DNA from: Alligator mississippiensis
Lineage: Eukaryota; Chordata; Crocodylia; Alligatoridae
NCBI RefSeq assembly: GCF_030867095.1
Contig: NC_081824.1
Location: 254,635,956 to 254,699,955, forward strand
Direction of reading: 5' to 3'
DNA: 64,000 nt
In this document: positions 46,143 to 57,458 of the stretch, in pieces
Layout: each line of letters begins with the position of its first letter
Numbering within the stretch: the stretch's first letter is position 1
Program-made: the position numbers and the translations under genes
The notes under the pieces: model-generated
Told to the model about the DNA's origin: nothing
The model's input: only the letters and a program-made list of their open reading frames with translations
Databases searched by the model: none

Positions 46143-47137
46143 AGGGTGAAGTTACATATTACAATTAAACCCAATAATGGCATTTAAAATGCAAGCATCC
46201 ACACATTAAAGCTCATTAACTCATGCTAAGTGCCCTCTGAGCATCTCAAACTTACTCCAGTTCAAGTGACGGTTAATTATGGGCCATAGTACCTAGGCTG
46301 AGTTAAAGTTAAGCTTAGTCTGCTCCACAGAGATAAAATGAGTAATTTGTAGCCATCCAGCATCCCATGATGCACCATTCCCACAGCCATCCTCTTGAAC
46401 CGAAGTGCAGGGATAGCCTAGAGTAAAAAAAACCTGCACCAAAAAAAAAGTGGAGCAGCGCATTCAGGGGCAGTGTGCACTGCCTAAATCCAGAGCCTGG
46501 CTGGCCAGAGTCATGCTATGGCTGCCATCCAGGCTCTGAGTGTCAGGATCACTATGGCTGCAGCCCCAGGAGGCCCCCAGGACCCTAGGTAAGGCTGCTA
46601 GGGCCAGCCCAGTGCTGGCCCCAGCTTTCCGTACCCCAGCTGGGGTAACCTGCCATGCTCCAGAGGGTGTGTAGCACAGGCGTTCCCTGGGGACAAGCAG
46701 CAGCAGCATAAGGTGTTCCTCTCTTCTTGTCTCCAGGGAAACAAATGTCCATGCTCGTGTGGACATGGCCCAGAGTTGCATCCAGATGAGCGTGCATGTG
46801 CAGGGGCAAACATTTTCCGTGGCACAAATAGCAGAAACACATATGTGTGCTTCTGCTTCTTGCCCCAGGGTATGCCCCTGCACATGCACTCTGGTGTATG
46901 GCAAATTGTCCTGGGTGGGGTAGGCAAGGCTGGGACCAGCACCTTTGCTGTCCCCAGCAGACTTACCTGGAGTTCTGGGGGCCTCCCGGGGCAGCAGCAG
47001 CTCTGATCCAGTCGTATCTGTTGGACATGCTTCAGGTGTCCTGGCTCCTAGCCATGGCCCTCCTCACCAGCCCTCTAATGCCAAGTTAGAGCTGTGCAGG
47101 CAAGAAACAGTATTAACCCTTCATGTGTGACTGCTCA
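46143..47137. mobile_element. C1: C-family element, with an A-family fragment inside
   Basis: Shares with C2, in order, GTTACAnnTTA at the left, TTAAA...GCA-GTCCACACAT, TGCTCCASRGAGATAAA, ATTTGYAGYCATCCAGCATCC, and at the right CCCTCTARTG...AGTTGTGCAGG. The ends look like worn inverted repeats (GTTACA..TTAA against TTAAYCY). 46774-46915 is A-family sequence (GCATCCAGATGAGCGTGCAT, then GGCACAAATAGCAG). The interior is GC-rich. No transposase or conserved frame. Confidence 0.55.
46774..46915. mobile_element. A3: A-family end fragment inside C1
   Basis: Matches the left 140 bp of A1: TGCATCCAGATGAGC, GCAGGGGCAAAC, GGCACAAATAGCAG, ATGCCCCTGCACATGCA and CAAATTGTCCTG follow in the same order. The other terminus is missing. 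Confidence 0.5.
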
Positions 47138-47141
47138 CACT

Positions 47142-47396
47142 GGGTGTGTCTACACATTTATTTATGCACTGCAGTTACTGTGCATTAAGTTTAGTACTTG
47201 GATAACCACATACTAAATCAATGCATGGTAACTTGCACTATTGTGCAGTAGTGCTGGTGCATGGTTTTTAGTGATGCTTACTGAGCAGTAGCCTAATACT
47301 ACTGTGTGGTAGTGTATTAGCATGGCTTTTGCCTGGCATGCTACTATGCAGTGCTACTAGGCTACTGTGCAGATAGCATTTCATGTAGACATGCCC
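47142..47396. mobile_element. D4: GGG-TIR element
   Basis: Starts GGGTGTGTCTACACATTT and ends CATTTCATGTAGACATGCCC, a 255-bp element directly beside C1. Inside are several variants of the TTACTGTGCAGTAA motif (for example about 47172 and 47278). The flanking triplets act and agc do not match. Confidence 0.65.
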
Positions 47397-47599
47397 AGCA
47401 TGTTTTAACTTTAACACCACCTAGCATGCCACAGATTTAGTGGAACACCCTAAGCACTAGAAGAATTTAGCTCTCTGAAAAGTACCTGGAAAGGCAAAGG
47501 TGCAAGCTTCCCAAGGTTCATGCTCCGCAGACAAGCTGACAGGAACATTAATCAATTCATACAGGAAGAAATGAGAAAGTGATATTCATGTAAGCTGTG

Positions 47600-47822
47600 A
47601 TCACACAGAATTTCTTCACTGTCTGAGCCCCCGAGGTCTGAAATAGCCTGCCATCGAAGGTGGTTCAAGCACCTACATTGAACACCTTCAAGAAAAAATT
47701 GGATGCTTATCTTGCTGGGATCCTATGACCCCAGCTGACTTCCTGCCTATGGGCGGGGGGCTGGACTTGATGATCTTCTGAGGTCCCTTCCAGCCCTAAT
47801 GCCTATGAAATCTATGAAATCA
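47600..47822 (+). mobile_element. CR1 LINE 3' end with intact tail repeat
   Basis: AACACCTTCAAGAAAAAATTGG, GGGCTGGACTTGATGATCTT and GAGGTCCCTTCCAGCCCTAA end in a CTATGAAATCTATGAAATC repeat. The 5' side decays into unrecognised sequence by about 47600. This is a 5'-truncated 3' UTR without coding sequence. Confidence 0.9.
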
Positions 47823-50005
47823 CTTTCAAATTTCTTAGCAAAATGGCCTCATTGTGGAGAGAGACCCTCTTTATTTAAAGTGCCAGATTACACATTCCTG
47901 CTTTCCCACTATCTATGCAAGTCAAGGAGAGCAACAAGGTAATCATCTTAGGACACGCAACGAGTGTCACAACTGGGTTTTTTTTCATTCTCATCTCACA
48001 AATGGCCTTGTAAGAGTACAGATTTTGTTAAAAAATATTAAAACTAAGATTTTATCCCATTTTGTTTATCATAAAGCTCTTGGGTTCCTGCTATAAAACT
48101 CCAATGGAAACTGGAAGTGTAAAATGAAAATGTCAAATAGAAATGACGGGCAGGCAGTTTGGAGCACATGGTCTAAAAAAACCTCAGACAATGGTCCGAA
48201 AATTAAAGAGGGAGGCATGAGAAAAATAAAATGTCTTATGCATCCTTTGGGACAGTTTTGGTGCTATGCTTATGCAGGGCTAACACAGTGGAGTCCTGGC
48301 CCCTCACAGAGGCTCCTATGTACTAATGCAGCAGATAGAGAGAGGGATGAATTAGAATGCTTTTCCAGAAAATGATATTTTTACCATTTCTGTGCTCTCG
48401 AGTCAGAATTTTATAATAATAAAATAAGATTTATACCCCATAGAAGAGGGAGAGGAAATAATTGAGAGTAAACTGGGATTTTTCTCACAGACTTATTATG
48501 AGCCTGGAGGAACTTCATACCTGTGACCAAAACAGTAGCCATACACATGAAGGGCAATCATTTCCCGTGTGTCACCTATGGGATTTGAACGCTGGACACA
48601 CAGCTCAGGATCCTCAGAAACTGTCACAAGACAAGTCTGTGATTGAGTTTTCTTGAGACCTCTTTATCTCTGTGGGTAAGGATACTAACACCTCATCTCT
48701 TCCTGAAATATTGACATAATAAAGCAAAAATGGTTAGGTTGGACTCCATTTTTAAAGCATGGGCAGATGGTTGGCAGCATGCCATTTCCTCCTGTAATGA
48801 CTTTTCCATGCATCTAGTATGAATGCTATCACTTACACATGAAAATAAGTGGAGGCAAGCTCTTAAAAGAGGGAAGCATGCATGAGAAGTGGCAACAAGC
48901 AGCTTGTAATAGAAAAGCAGGAGTCACTACATACAACATTAAGTAAGTTTAGACCTTTTCTTGTACCCTCCCCCCCTTGGTCTTGTCTCAAACTGACAAT
49001 AACTTGCGATTTTTACAACCACCCTGAATTCTGGCAGCCAGCAGGGAGTAGGAGAAATTAGGGCAGCATATATTCATGGTATATTTCATGCAAGTTTCTC
49101 TGGGCCAGTAATGGCCTTCAAACAAAACTACACTTTCATGGAAACTGCAGTGATCTCCAGGTTTAATAAAAAAACCAGTTAAGCATGTAGAGAAGCACTA
49201 AACAAATTCTATAGTGGAGCAGTAGACATGTCCCTGCAGACTTCTCTAACAGATACTCCATAACTGAAGGACCATCTCCCAATTCCCAACTTTTTAAAAT
49301 TTGGGAGCATCTCTAAATCATAACTTTTATTGTTACAGAATCCAACCAGATCATACCTCCTGAAGCAGGTCACTGGATCAATATGGTGAAGGCCTGCCAG
49401 GTTCTGTAGGCGGAGGCACAAAAAGCAAAACAGTACTTCAAATTATACAAAGTTTTTTGTTATACTTCAGTCAGTATTTAAGCATATTTTCCCTCAGGGT
49501 TGTGTGTCTCAAATCAGTCTGTCTGCATTATAATAGGAAATTCTTTTTGTTACCGCAGAATTTCTGGTGTTCCTGATGTTTCCAATGCATCAGACCTACC
49601 ATTCAGACAACAGTTACCAGGAAAAAAATGTGACTGTTAAAGGGCTTAATAGTGAGCACTATATACAGATGCACCCCCATGTAACTAAATATACATTTTG
49701 GCTGCCAGTGTGACTCACAGAAACACTATCTTGCACATCCCATACATAGGGTTCAAATAAGGTGACAAAGAAGTTTTCAACTGACATTTTTTAAGACACA
49801 GATTCTCACTTCTGAAAATCTTAACAGTAGATGGCTAGTGTAACCAACACTGAAGACTTCCTAATACTGAGTAAATACCTGAAGTTATACATGCTGAAAT
49901 GTGCATACACACCCACACACCCATCATGTGAATAAACACATACATGCACAAGCATGTAAATCCTGAGTTTAAATAAGGAGGATACAGACATGTGATACAA
50001 GTCTC
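47823..50005. other. Unannotated DNA
   Basis: ATATACAGATGCACCCCC at about 49660-49677 may be a lone D-type right terminus. Nothing else recognised. Confidence 0.4.
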
Positions 50006-50639
50006 CTGTATTTACTCAAATAAAAGAGGACTTCGAATTAAAAGCGATGCCCCAATAATAAGATTCTATATATGGAAAATTTATAAATTTGTTAAAATCT
50101 TCTATGTTCAGAATCTGACTACTGAAGGGTTGTCTTAAATTCATTTCTTCCACTGCTGCAACGGAGCAAGCAGCAGCAGGGGGCAGGCAGTGGCAGGACA
50201 TGTGGTGGCAGAGTCAAGTGGCCTGACCTGTGCCCCTTGCCCCCTGTTGCCTGTCCCCCTCCTACCACTTACCACCCTGCTGCCTGCCACCCTGTGCCTG
50301 CATGTCAAAGCCCTTGCCTACCCACTTAGTGCCTGTACTCCTGGCACCTGCCCCCCACTACCTGCCCCTCCCATACCTGTCCCCCCACTACCTCTGCTCG
50401 CTTGCCCCCTGCCATCACTTCTGCTCTCTCCCCACTGCCTGCCTTCTTGTCTCTGCCCCTCTACCCCTCCTCTGCCCCCGCTCCACCTGTCTCCCCACTG
50501 CCACCTCTGCTCCCTCCCTGATGTCAGCCCCTCTGTGGCTCCCTCCTGCTGTCTGCCTCCCGGCCATCTGCCCCCTGGCTGTCTGTTCCCCCATGTTAAA
50601 TGGGGAAAAAAACCTTGTCTTGGAATCAAGTAAATATGG
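50006..50639. mobile_element. K2: CTGTATTTACTC-TIR element
   Basis: The left end CTGTATTTACTCAAATAAAA and the right end TTGGAATCAAGTAAATATGG are imperfect inverted repeats; the reverse complement of the right end reads CCATATTTACTTGATTCCAA, as in K1. The centre is a C+T-rich minisatellite with CTGCCNCC units (about 50220-50580). Flanking octamers caagtctc and caattgcc agree at 5 of 8 positions, compatible with an eroded 8-bp duplication. Superfamily not certain; possibly hAT-like. Confidence 0.6.
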
Positions 50640-51000
50640 CAATTGCCACAGAACGGCTGTGGTTAGTAGGTAAGACAGCCTAGTCTATATATATTTTTAT
50701 TCCCATTGAACAATGTCAGTTCGGGTGACTTTATACCAAAACAATTTAATTGGATGTGGTTATATTGATGTAAGAGGTGCTCAAACCAGTACAATCTTTT
50801 TCCTGTAAATGTGTCAGCATGTTTACACCACTGTAATACGGTCCCTGGAAAGGAGGCTGTACCACTTAAGCTACACCTGTTCCTAAACCAATGCAGTTGC
50901 ACATGTGTACCCAAACTGTACGCACCTGTAAATCAACACTTGGAGCAAGATGTCGTGAGTTTTCCATAGTTTCTTCTGTAACTTTTTTAAAGAGAGATGT
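50640..51000. other. Unannotated DNA, possibly a decayed MITE
   Basis: Contains GTTTACACCACTGTAATACG and GCACATGTGTACCC phrases that look transposon-like but cannot be assigned. Confidence 0.3.
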
Positions 51001-51299
51001 AGTTAGCCATGTAGTCTGAAGTCAGGCATAAGGCAAGGTAAATTTGCACCTTGTAGACTAATTGGATCAGCTTATGGTAGTGTTGAGGTTATGACCTCTG
51101 ACAACCTTTGTGCGACAACTGATAAAACAAATAACTAAATAACATCTGACTGGATACCTCACAGCAGACTGAATCAAACATTGGGTTGCTACATTGACTA
51201 TTTCAGGAAGAAAGTTAACAGTGGAATTCTTAACAAAAGTCAGGACCACTACAACCTCTCTCCCTCAGACAGAAAAGCCGCATAGTCCCTAAGATCCAA

Positions 51300-52740
51300 C
51301 CATGAAATAATAATCAAACCAACGGATAAAGGAGGGGCTTTAATGGCATTTAACCATGCTTAACCATGAAAACTATATCAGTGAGGCTAACGGACAGCTT
51401 TCTGACACCAATTACTATAAAGAAGTTTGGGAAGACCTTACATCAGCATTCACTCTTGTAGCAGAATATATTATCAAATCCTTTCCCCACCAGCTTCAGG
51501 GAAAACGACTTCCCTTAATCCCCAACTCTTCTACCCCAGGAACATTTTATATGCTTCCAAAGATTCACAAAGAGAGCAACCCTGGCAAGCTCATCATATT
51601 TAACTGTGGTTGCCTCACTGGACTGCTATAAAAATTCATAAGAACCACCCTAAAATTACTTGTCACTCAAAGAGCAAATTTTCTACAAGACATTATAGAT
51701 GTTCTCAATAAGACCCAGAACATTAACCACATATTGCATAAATCATCCATTTCATTCTCACCCATAACTTAACATCCAACAACTGGCACTTCCTCCACAA
51801 TTGGGCAAATCTATGAGCATAAGGAGGGCTCCCCATTATGTCAACCTCTTCATGAGTCACCTGGAAAAGGAGTTTTTAGACAAAGTGTGCCATCAAACCA
51901 GCACCATACCTAAGCTACATAGATGACATTTTTATCATCTGAACTGAACATCTGGACTCACTTGTTAAACTTACAGGAGAAGTCAATAATTACCAGCCTT
52001 CAATCGAATTTTCTCTGGAATACCCCTACACTAACATTAACTTTCTAGACACTGTGATCTACACTCGGGAGGGCTCCCTACAAACTACTATATACAGAAA
52101 ACTCACAAACTGCCACACTTACGTCCACCAAACCAGCCATTACCCCAATCACAGTTACTATATCTGCTTTAAGAAGAACACTTGTGACACCCACCTTGCC
52201 AAACTGAAACCTCCCTTTATCCAGTAAGGACACTCCAGCAGAGTGTCTCCAGTATCTTTCAAAGAGCCATACAAGATACCCTGTAGAAACCTACTACGTA
52301 CAAGGGGAAAAAAAAGAAACCACTGACTGCATAGCCTTGGTTGTCACCTACTACCCCATCCACCATTGAACCTATAAGAAGGATCATTACACAACTACAG
52401 CCTATACTTAAAAAAGGACCAGACCTTGAGAAAACTATTTCTAGGACCCCTGTTTCTGGCCTTCAAACCGATCTCTAACCTTGCACAACTCATCATCAGA
52501 AATAAACTCCCTGATGATCAACAGGCACCTCATGGGATCCAGCCCCACCTCAAATACAAGACCTATCTATACATCTTTACTGCCAAAGCAAATAACACTT
52601 CCCACAGCAAAACCATCACAGTCTATAGATCATACACATTTATCCCAGAATGTGCTATAACTCATCTGGTGCATCAACTGCCTTCATGGAAACTATGTGA
52701 GTGAAACCAACAAAAAATTAGGCATGAGAATGAGCAATCA
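51300..52740 (+). pseudogene. Decayed PLE polyprotein (RT + GIY-YIG)
   Basis: Frames shift repeatedly but family motifs stay in order: KPTDKGG; LPKIHKESNPG (about 51556-51588); the catalytic YIDD at 51916-51927 within SYIDDIF; FLDT (about 52042); YRK (about 52096); and the endonuclease remnant with YVSET in place of the usual YVGET (G to S). The aspartates of YIDD are intact but the surrounding frame is not, so no functional enzyme can be made. Confidence 0.8.
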
Positions 52741-53057
52741 TTGAAAAAAGATAAAGGACAGAGATGCTAAAACACAGGTAGGAGAACATTCACAGAAAAA
52801 TCACTCCCTATTTGAATTCAGATCTAGTGGTCGGAGGAAATCTCCCAAACACCTTTACAAGACAAGAATGGAAACAGAAATCTATCAGCCTATTGGACAC
52901 TAAGCACCAGGGACTTAACTTAATCAGTGACCTCATGGTCCATTATAATCTTCCTGATACCTGCTAACCCCTGCACTTCACAGGTAATAATTAACATACT
53001 TAAGCTTTTGTTCCATCTGCTATTTGGTGCAGCTGTGTCTGCTTTAGTCTTAGAGGC

Positions 53058-53085
53058 CTGAGGAAGGACACTGTCATACCCAAAA
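53058..53085 (+). ncRNA. Degenerate hammerhead-like core in PLE copy 2
   Basis: CTGAGGA (53058-53064), a 17-nt segment with AGG and CCC at its ends, then AAAA-GCTTTTC (box at 53082-53085). The GAAA box has lost its G. Confidence 0.3.
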
Positions 53086-53180
53086 GCTTTTCTATGTCTA
53101 TGCCAACCATAATAATAAAAGATAAAAGATATCACCCACAAGAATTATTACCATTTGCACAAATTAGCTTATGCATCTCT

Positions 53181-54716
53181 AGGTGGTGTTACAGGTTACC
53201 TTAAAACCATTCTAAAGGCACTTAAAGTGGCAGTGTCCACACATGAAAGGGTGTTAAACTGTGCTGAGTACCCTCTAAGGCTGTGTCTACACATGCAGGC
53301 ACGTGTAGTTTGTGGCGCCATGCACCCCTTTGTGATACCACAAACTACATGCCTTACACTTTAAACTGTGTACTGTGCTATTGATTTGCAGCACAGTGGC
53401 AACATTGCTACTAGGATTTCCTGGGAACAAAAAAAGCCCTCATAAAAAAGCGGGGCAAAGCACACAAAAGTAGCATGCGCCCAGACAAATGTAGCAGCCT
53501 AGGGCTGTCTGCTCCCTCAGCTCCACATGCTGCAGAACCCCCATGTTGAGGAATACCATACCCCAGCCAGCTGTTCTACTGGCTACTGCCCTGTCTCCAT
53601 GTGCCTTAGCTTGGGGGCTCTGCTGCAGAGCCCCTGCACTGTGGCATGTGGAGCTGGGGCAGCAACCAGCCCACATGCTGTTCCCTGGCTGGTTGGGGTA
53701 CTGGGTGCCTCGGTGCAGGGGCTGCCTGCCATCTAGCCCTGCGCTGAGGCATCCTGTACCCTAGCCAGCCCTCTCTGTAGCACACAGTCTGGCTGGGACC
53801 TGGTAGGAGCTGGGCATAGGAGTTTGCCTGAAGCGATACAATTTGTTCCTCCACAAAGCTCATGTGCAGTGGCATGCACTGCAGCACAAAGTAGTGTCAC
53901 AAATTTGTGCAGCTACAATTTGTGCTGATGCAAGCACGTGCCCCTGGCAATCTGGATGCAGCCTAAATGTCTTAGCTATGTCATTTTGGGCAAGGGTTAT
54001 CTTTGAGCCATTCTACCTAAATCAAGATAGTGTATGGTTAGCATGCTCCAGGGAGATAAAGGGACGAATTTGCAGTCATCCAGCATCCTAGGATTCATGG
54101 TTTCCAGCCCCTCTGCACCTGACAACATTTCTACCCTTCCAAACTCTACTGCCCATGGGGTGGTACTGGCCCCAAGATGATACCCCAACTTCCTGCAGTG
54201 GGTATGATCCCAGCCCATACGGCCCCATGCTACCACTCCCAAAGATCCCAGGAGACCCAATCTGGGACCTTGGGCTGGTGGTCAGGCATGTAACCCATCT
54301 CTCAGAGAACTAAGCCTTTGTCCCACCTCCTCTTAGCTAGGAGAATTTGGTAGAAAGGTGTGAGACTTCCTTCTCCTACCTCCCATGTTCCTGGGGGGTG
54401 GAGGGGAGGGCTTCCTAGTGCAGAGTATGGTGACAGCATGGATCCTGGGGAGGCTTATTTTCCTGGGGTTGTGACCGTTAACTCTCAGTGGCTTCACACA
54501 GGGAGTAAAGTCTTCAGGTGGTGAGAGCATGAAGCCAGGGAAGTATGCTACCTTAGGCTCCATTCTCTTGCTGTGCTTAACCCCTGGGGCTCCACTCCCA
54601 GAGTAGGGATAGAGTCCTGGCCCCTGGATGTACTCCTATTTGCCAGGCCCTCTAGTGGCAAATCACAGTTGTGCAGGTCAGAGATTTAAGACTTAACCTG
54701 CAATTGTTCTGAAACT
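53181..54716. mobile_element. C2: C-family element, split by A2
   Basis: The left arm (53181-53278: GGTGGTGTTACAGGTTACC, then GTGTCCACACATGAAAGGGT) and right arm (53964-54716: ATGCTCCAGGGAGATAAAGG, CAGTCATCCAGCATCC, ending GTGCAGGTCAGAG...GACTTAACCTGCAATTG) match C1 in order and are separated by A2. The termini (ACAGGTTA against TAACCTGCA) are short inverted repeats. The GC-rich centre has no conserved reading frame. Confidence 0.6.
53276..53966. mobile_element. A2: A-family element with TAA duplication, inserted in C2
   Basis: The element 53279-53963 (685 bp) starts GGCTGTGTCTACACATGCAG and ends GGCAATCTGGATGCAGCC, flanked by taa on both sides (53276-53278, 53964-53966). TAA is the classic PIF/Harbinger-type target. 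The ends match those of A1 in reverse orientation. The interior has the GCTGGYTGGGGT phrases of A1 but no B insertion. Comparison with C1 shows the empty site. Confidence 0.75.
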
Positions 54717-54737
54717 GTCCTAAATTTCATACCACTA

Positions 54738-55254
54738 GAGCCGTCCGTGTGTAGATGAAACAAGAGGCATGTGTGCACGACACTTTAAAGTGGGCTAAAT
54801 GCTTTTGCACTACTTTAATGTCATTGGTGTTTGCATGCCTCAGTGGCGTATTGTGCATTAATTCCAGCCGCTGTAGGAAATTTGGTGGCGTAATGCACCT
54901 TAAATGACTTGGGGCGCAGCAACCTAAAACTCCTTTAAGGAAGCCTGCCTGCTGCATGAGGGCCTGGTGCTCCGTGGCTGTGGTGCCCCCCTGGGACTGC
55001 CCGAGCTGGGTGCCTGAGGGTGGGTGCTGCCTGTGGGGGGGCACAGCTGCTGTAGAGGGAAGCACCAGCCCCACCTGCAGCCCAGGGCCTGCTCTGCCCG
55101 CTGGCAGCTCACCCTCCCTTCCCATCTGGAGAGGCCGGTAAGTCAGCAGGGTGTGTGCAGGACATGGGGGTTTAATCAGCCCTAAACTGAAGCGGTGTTT
55201 TTTAAAATCCACTGCTTCAATTTAGGGCCCCCATTTCATCTACACATGCCCTAA
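54738..55254. mobile_element. F1: TIR element with GTGTAGATGAAA ends
   Basis: GTCCGTGTGTAGATGAAAC at the left mirrors CATTTCATCTACACATGCCC at the right (ending 55251). The right flank is taa (55252-55254) and the left flank reads tag. An internal stem of CCCTAAACTGAAGCGGTG with AATTTAGGGCC lies just inside the right end. GC-rich centre, no gene. Probably another Harbinger-like family. Confidence 0.55.
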
Positions 55255-57455
55255 GACTCAAGAGATTTAGAATGGCTTAAAGGTAACTTGTTACAGCACC
55301 CTCTGATCTGGTTAGTCTATTAGATTCAAATTTGTCATGCCTTCTTTTTGTCAGTCTCACAACTCTGTGATACAGTTCAGTTTCTGCTTGCCTGAAGGAA
55401 GCCTAGTTATACTTTGTCCCCACTGTTACAATCCCCTTGGAAAACCTCTATATTCAAAGTGCAACACACAAAAATGCAAAGTATTAATTGTAGTCAGTGC
55501 AATTAGTTTTACCTATAAAGGTTCCTTAATGCTTACATTACAGTTTTTGGTGGCTTATAACTTTGCCAAGGAGACTGGGACACGATGGGACAGTTAATGA
55601 TGGATATTGGGACTGATACAATGAGCTAGGAGTGAGGTAAAGCTAGGATTGGCACAGGTTGTAAGGAACAGTGCTTCTGGGGAAGGGTGGGGAGGGATGG
55701 GTGGAAAGGAAGGAGACTGGTAGAAATTTTCTACAACTGCAAGATGACCATCCCACTACAGAACCTAGAACTGAACACAAGAAGCCATAGCAGAAAGCTT
55801 TGAAACCCCTTGGCAAAGGGTGTATATCTGAGTGCTAGAGGATGACACACTTCTATTGCTTTTACATGCTTCATTATTGAAGGCATTGAAAGGCGGTGGC
55901 CTGTGCAGGGAATCTAAATGTTCCAACCCTGCTGATGGCCTATTTTAGTTTCTGCCTTCTGCCATGTAGGTTTCACCATATTCTCATGGGACTGATTGTT
56001 TTCCTTCTGTTTGCTTTTAAAAACATCTAGGAGAAAACAGACATACACACATGCATACACATTAAAAGACCATAAAAGTGAAGTAGTCAAATACTCAATA
56101 CTTTTGGAAAAGCCAGAGGCAAGTCTTCCTGCAAGACCTTAATTTAGATCTCTTCTGCACGTTCATTATGGCACAACATTTAAGTATGTGATCATTATTT
56201 TTTTCTCATGCAGGATTCTTGCCTCATTCAGTTCATATGCTGTGGCAAAAAATGGGGTTGTACAGTGAAGGAGGTCGTTTGTCCTTTTAACCCCTGCCTT
56301 ATTTGTTGCAGAACTTGAAAGATGTGGAGAAAGGCAGGGGACTGCAGGAAAAGAGATGATGGGCTAACAATGAAGGCAGTTGAATGATGTCTTGGAAAAT
56401 TAGATTCTATCCTTGTCAAAGACAAAAGAGTTCCACTGCAATGCTAGTCAAATCACTTACAGGAAACCTTTCATAGGTGGTCACTAGCTGTATATTCCTC
56501 ATTTTCTGGGTGTCCAGGTTGACACCTCATAGCTGCAAATAAAATCAATGGGAGATATGCTTTGAATACATTAAGAACTCTGAAAAATCAAGCCCTGGGG
56601 ATTTCAAATTGTGCACCCCAGTGTTGGCCTTAATCTTTCTGTACCCCACTTTCCATCTATAAAACAAAGATCATAATTGCCCTTTCACCAAGGTGTTGTG
56701 AAACTAAATAATCAATTTTTTGTAAAGTGCTTTGATCCTAGAGTGATGGACAGCCCATAAAACAGAAAATACAAATAGAAAATTCAGCCCTTAGAAAAAG
56801 GTTTGAATAACTATCTGGTAAATAAGGCAGTAAATAGCACAACTGTGAAAATATGCAATGAACATTGAGCAATGATAATAAAAGAAAATATTGAAGAGCT
56901 ACTCATTATTTGAGTACTGTTCACTTTCTGCAGTATATGAAACAAAAAATATAATTGTGTAGACTGGAAGACTCTCAGAATGCATAAACCCAAGGAAAAG
57001 TGGGCAATCAGGTTGCAGATTTAGTGACAGAAGTTCGAACTTAGAGATGGTCCCTAGCTGAGACTGAGGCAGTTGGGAATTAGGAAATGGTCCCTCAGGG
57101 GACAGCTTGCCAGTCAGAGGCAGTAAGGGACTGTAGGGCAAGGTACAGACATTCAAAAAGACCGATGCAGAATTGATCGAAGTTACACTGTTTTCTGTAA
57201 GCAGGGTAGCTTAGATTGGCAGTGATCAGAATACACATTCGCCTTTTGGTGGGGGTGCGAATCTAAGACTGGGTTCTGCTATTTTTAAACCAGTCTATGT
57301 GTGCACGCCAGCTTTGAGTGCTGAACTTCTGTTCTGTTACAGGTATAGGCTGATTTCTGATCACTAATACAGCAAAAAGTGGAATGGCTGTACCTGGCCC
57401 AGAAGTTGCACACTGCTTCAGAATAAAAACTGATTTGATAATTTTTTAACGACTT
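55255..57455. other. Unannotated DNA
   Basis: Nothing recognised; 57140-57420 has short inverted phrases that may be an old MITE. Confidence 0.35.
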
Positions 57456-57458
57456 TTC

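Larger units (their letters stand above)
51002..53145 (+). mobile_element. PLE copy 2: near full-length, decayed Penelope-like element
   Basis: At the 5' side 51002-51038 is a reverse-orientation PLE terminus (TAGTCTGAAGTCAGGCA). Then come an RT N-terminal segment (IIIKPTDKGGAL, about 51308-51343), RT core, thumb (FLDTVIYT, then TIYRK), linker, and remnants of GIY-YIG (about 52655-52735, HGNYVSET). The 3' end has GCCTGAGGAAGGACACTG and ATAATAAAAGATAAAAGATA. Many frameshifts and stops break the frame, so this is a dead, older copy of a different subfamily from copy 1. The inverted 5' terminus gives it the head-to-head end arrangement seen in the two hairpins. Confidence 0.85.

Noticed and set aside
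46585-46842. Cys/His-rich minus frame suggesting a zinc finger
   Set aside because: It lies in the A fragment inside C1, and Cys/His spacing does not repeat as in C2H2 fingers.
50190-50673. 147-codon proline/cysteine-rich frames in K2
   Set aside because: Translation of a C+T-rich minisatellite.
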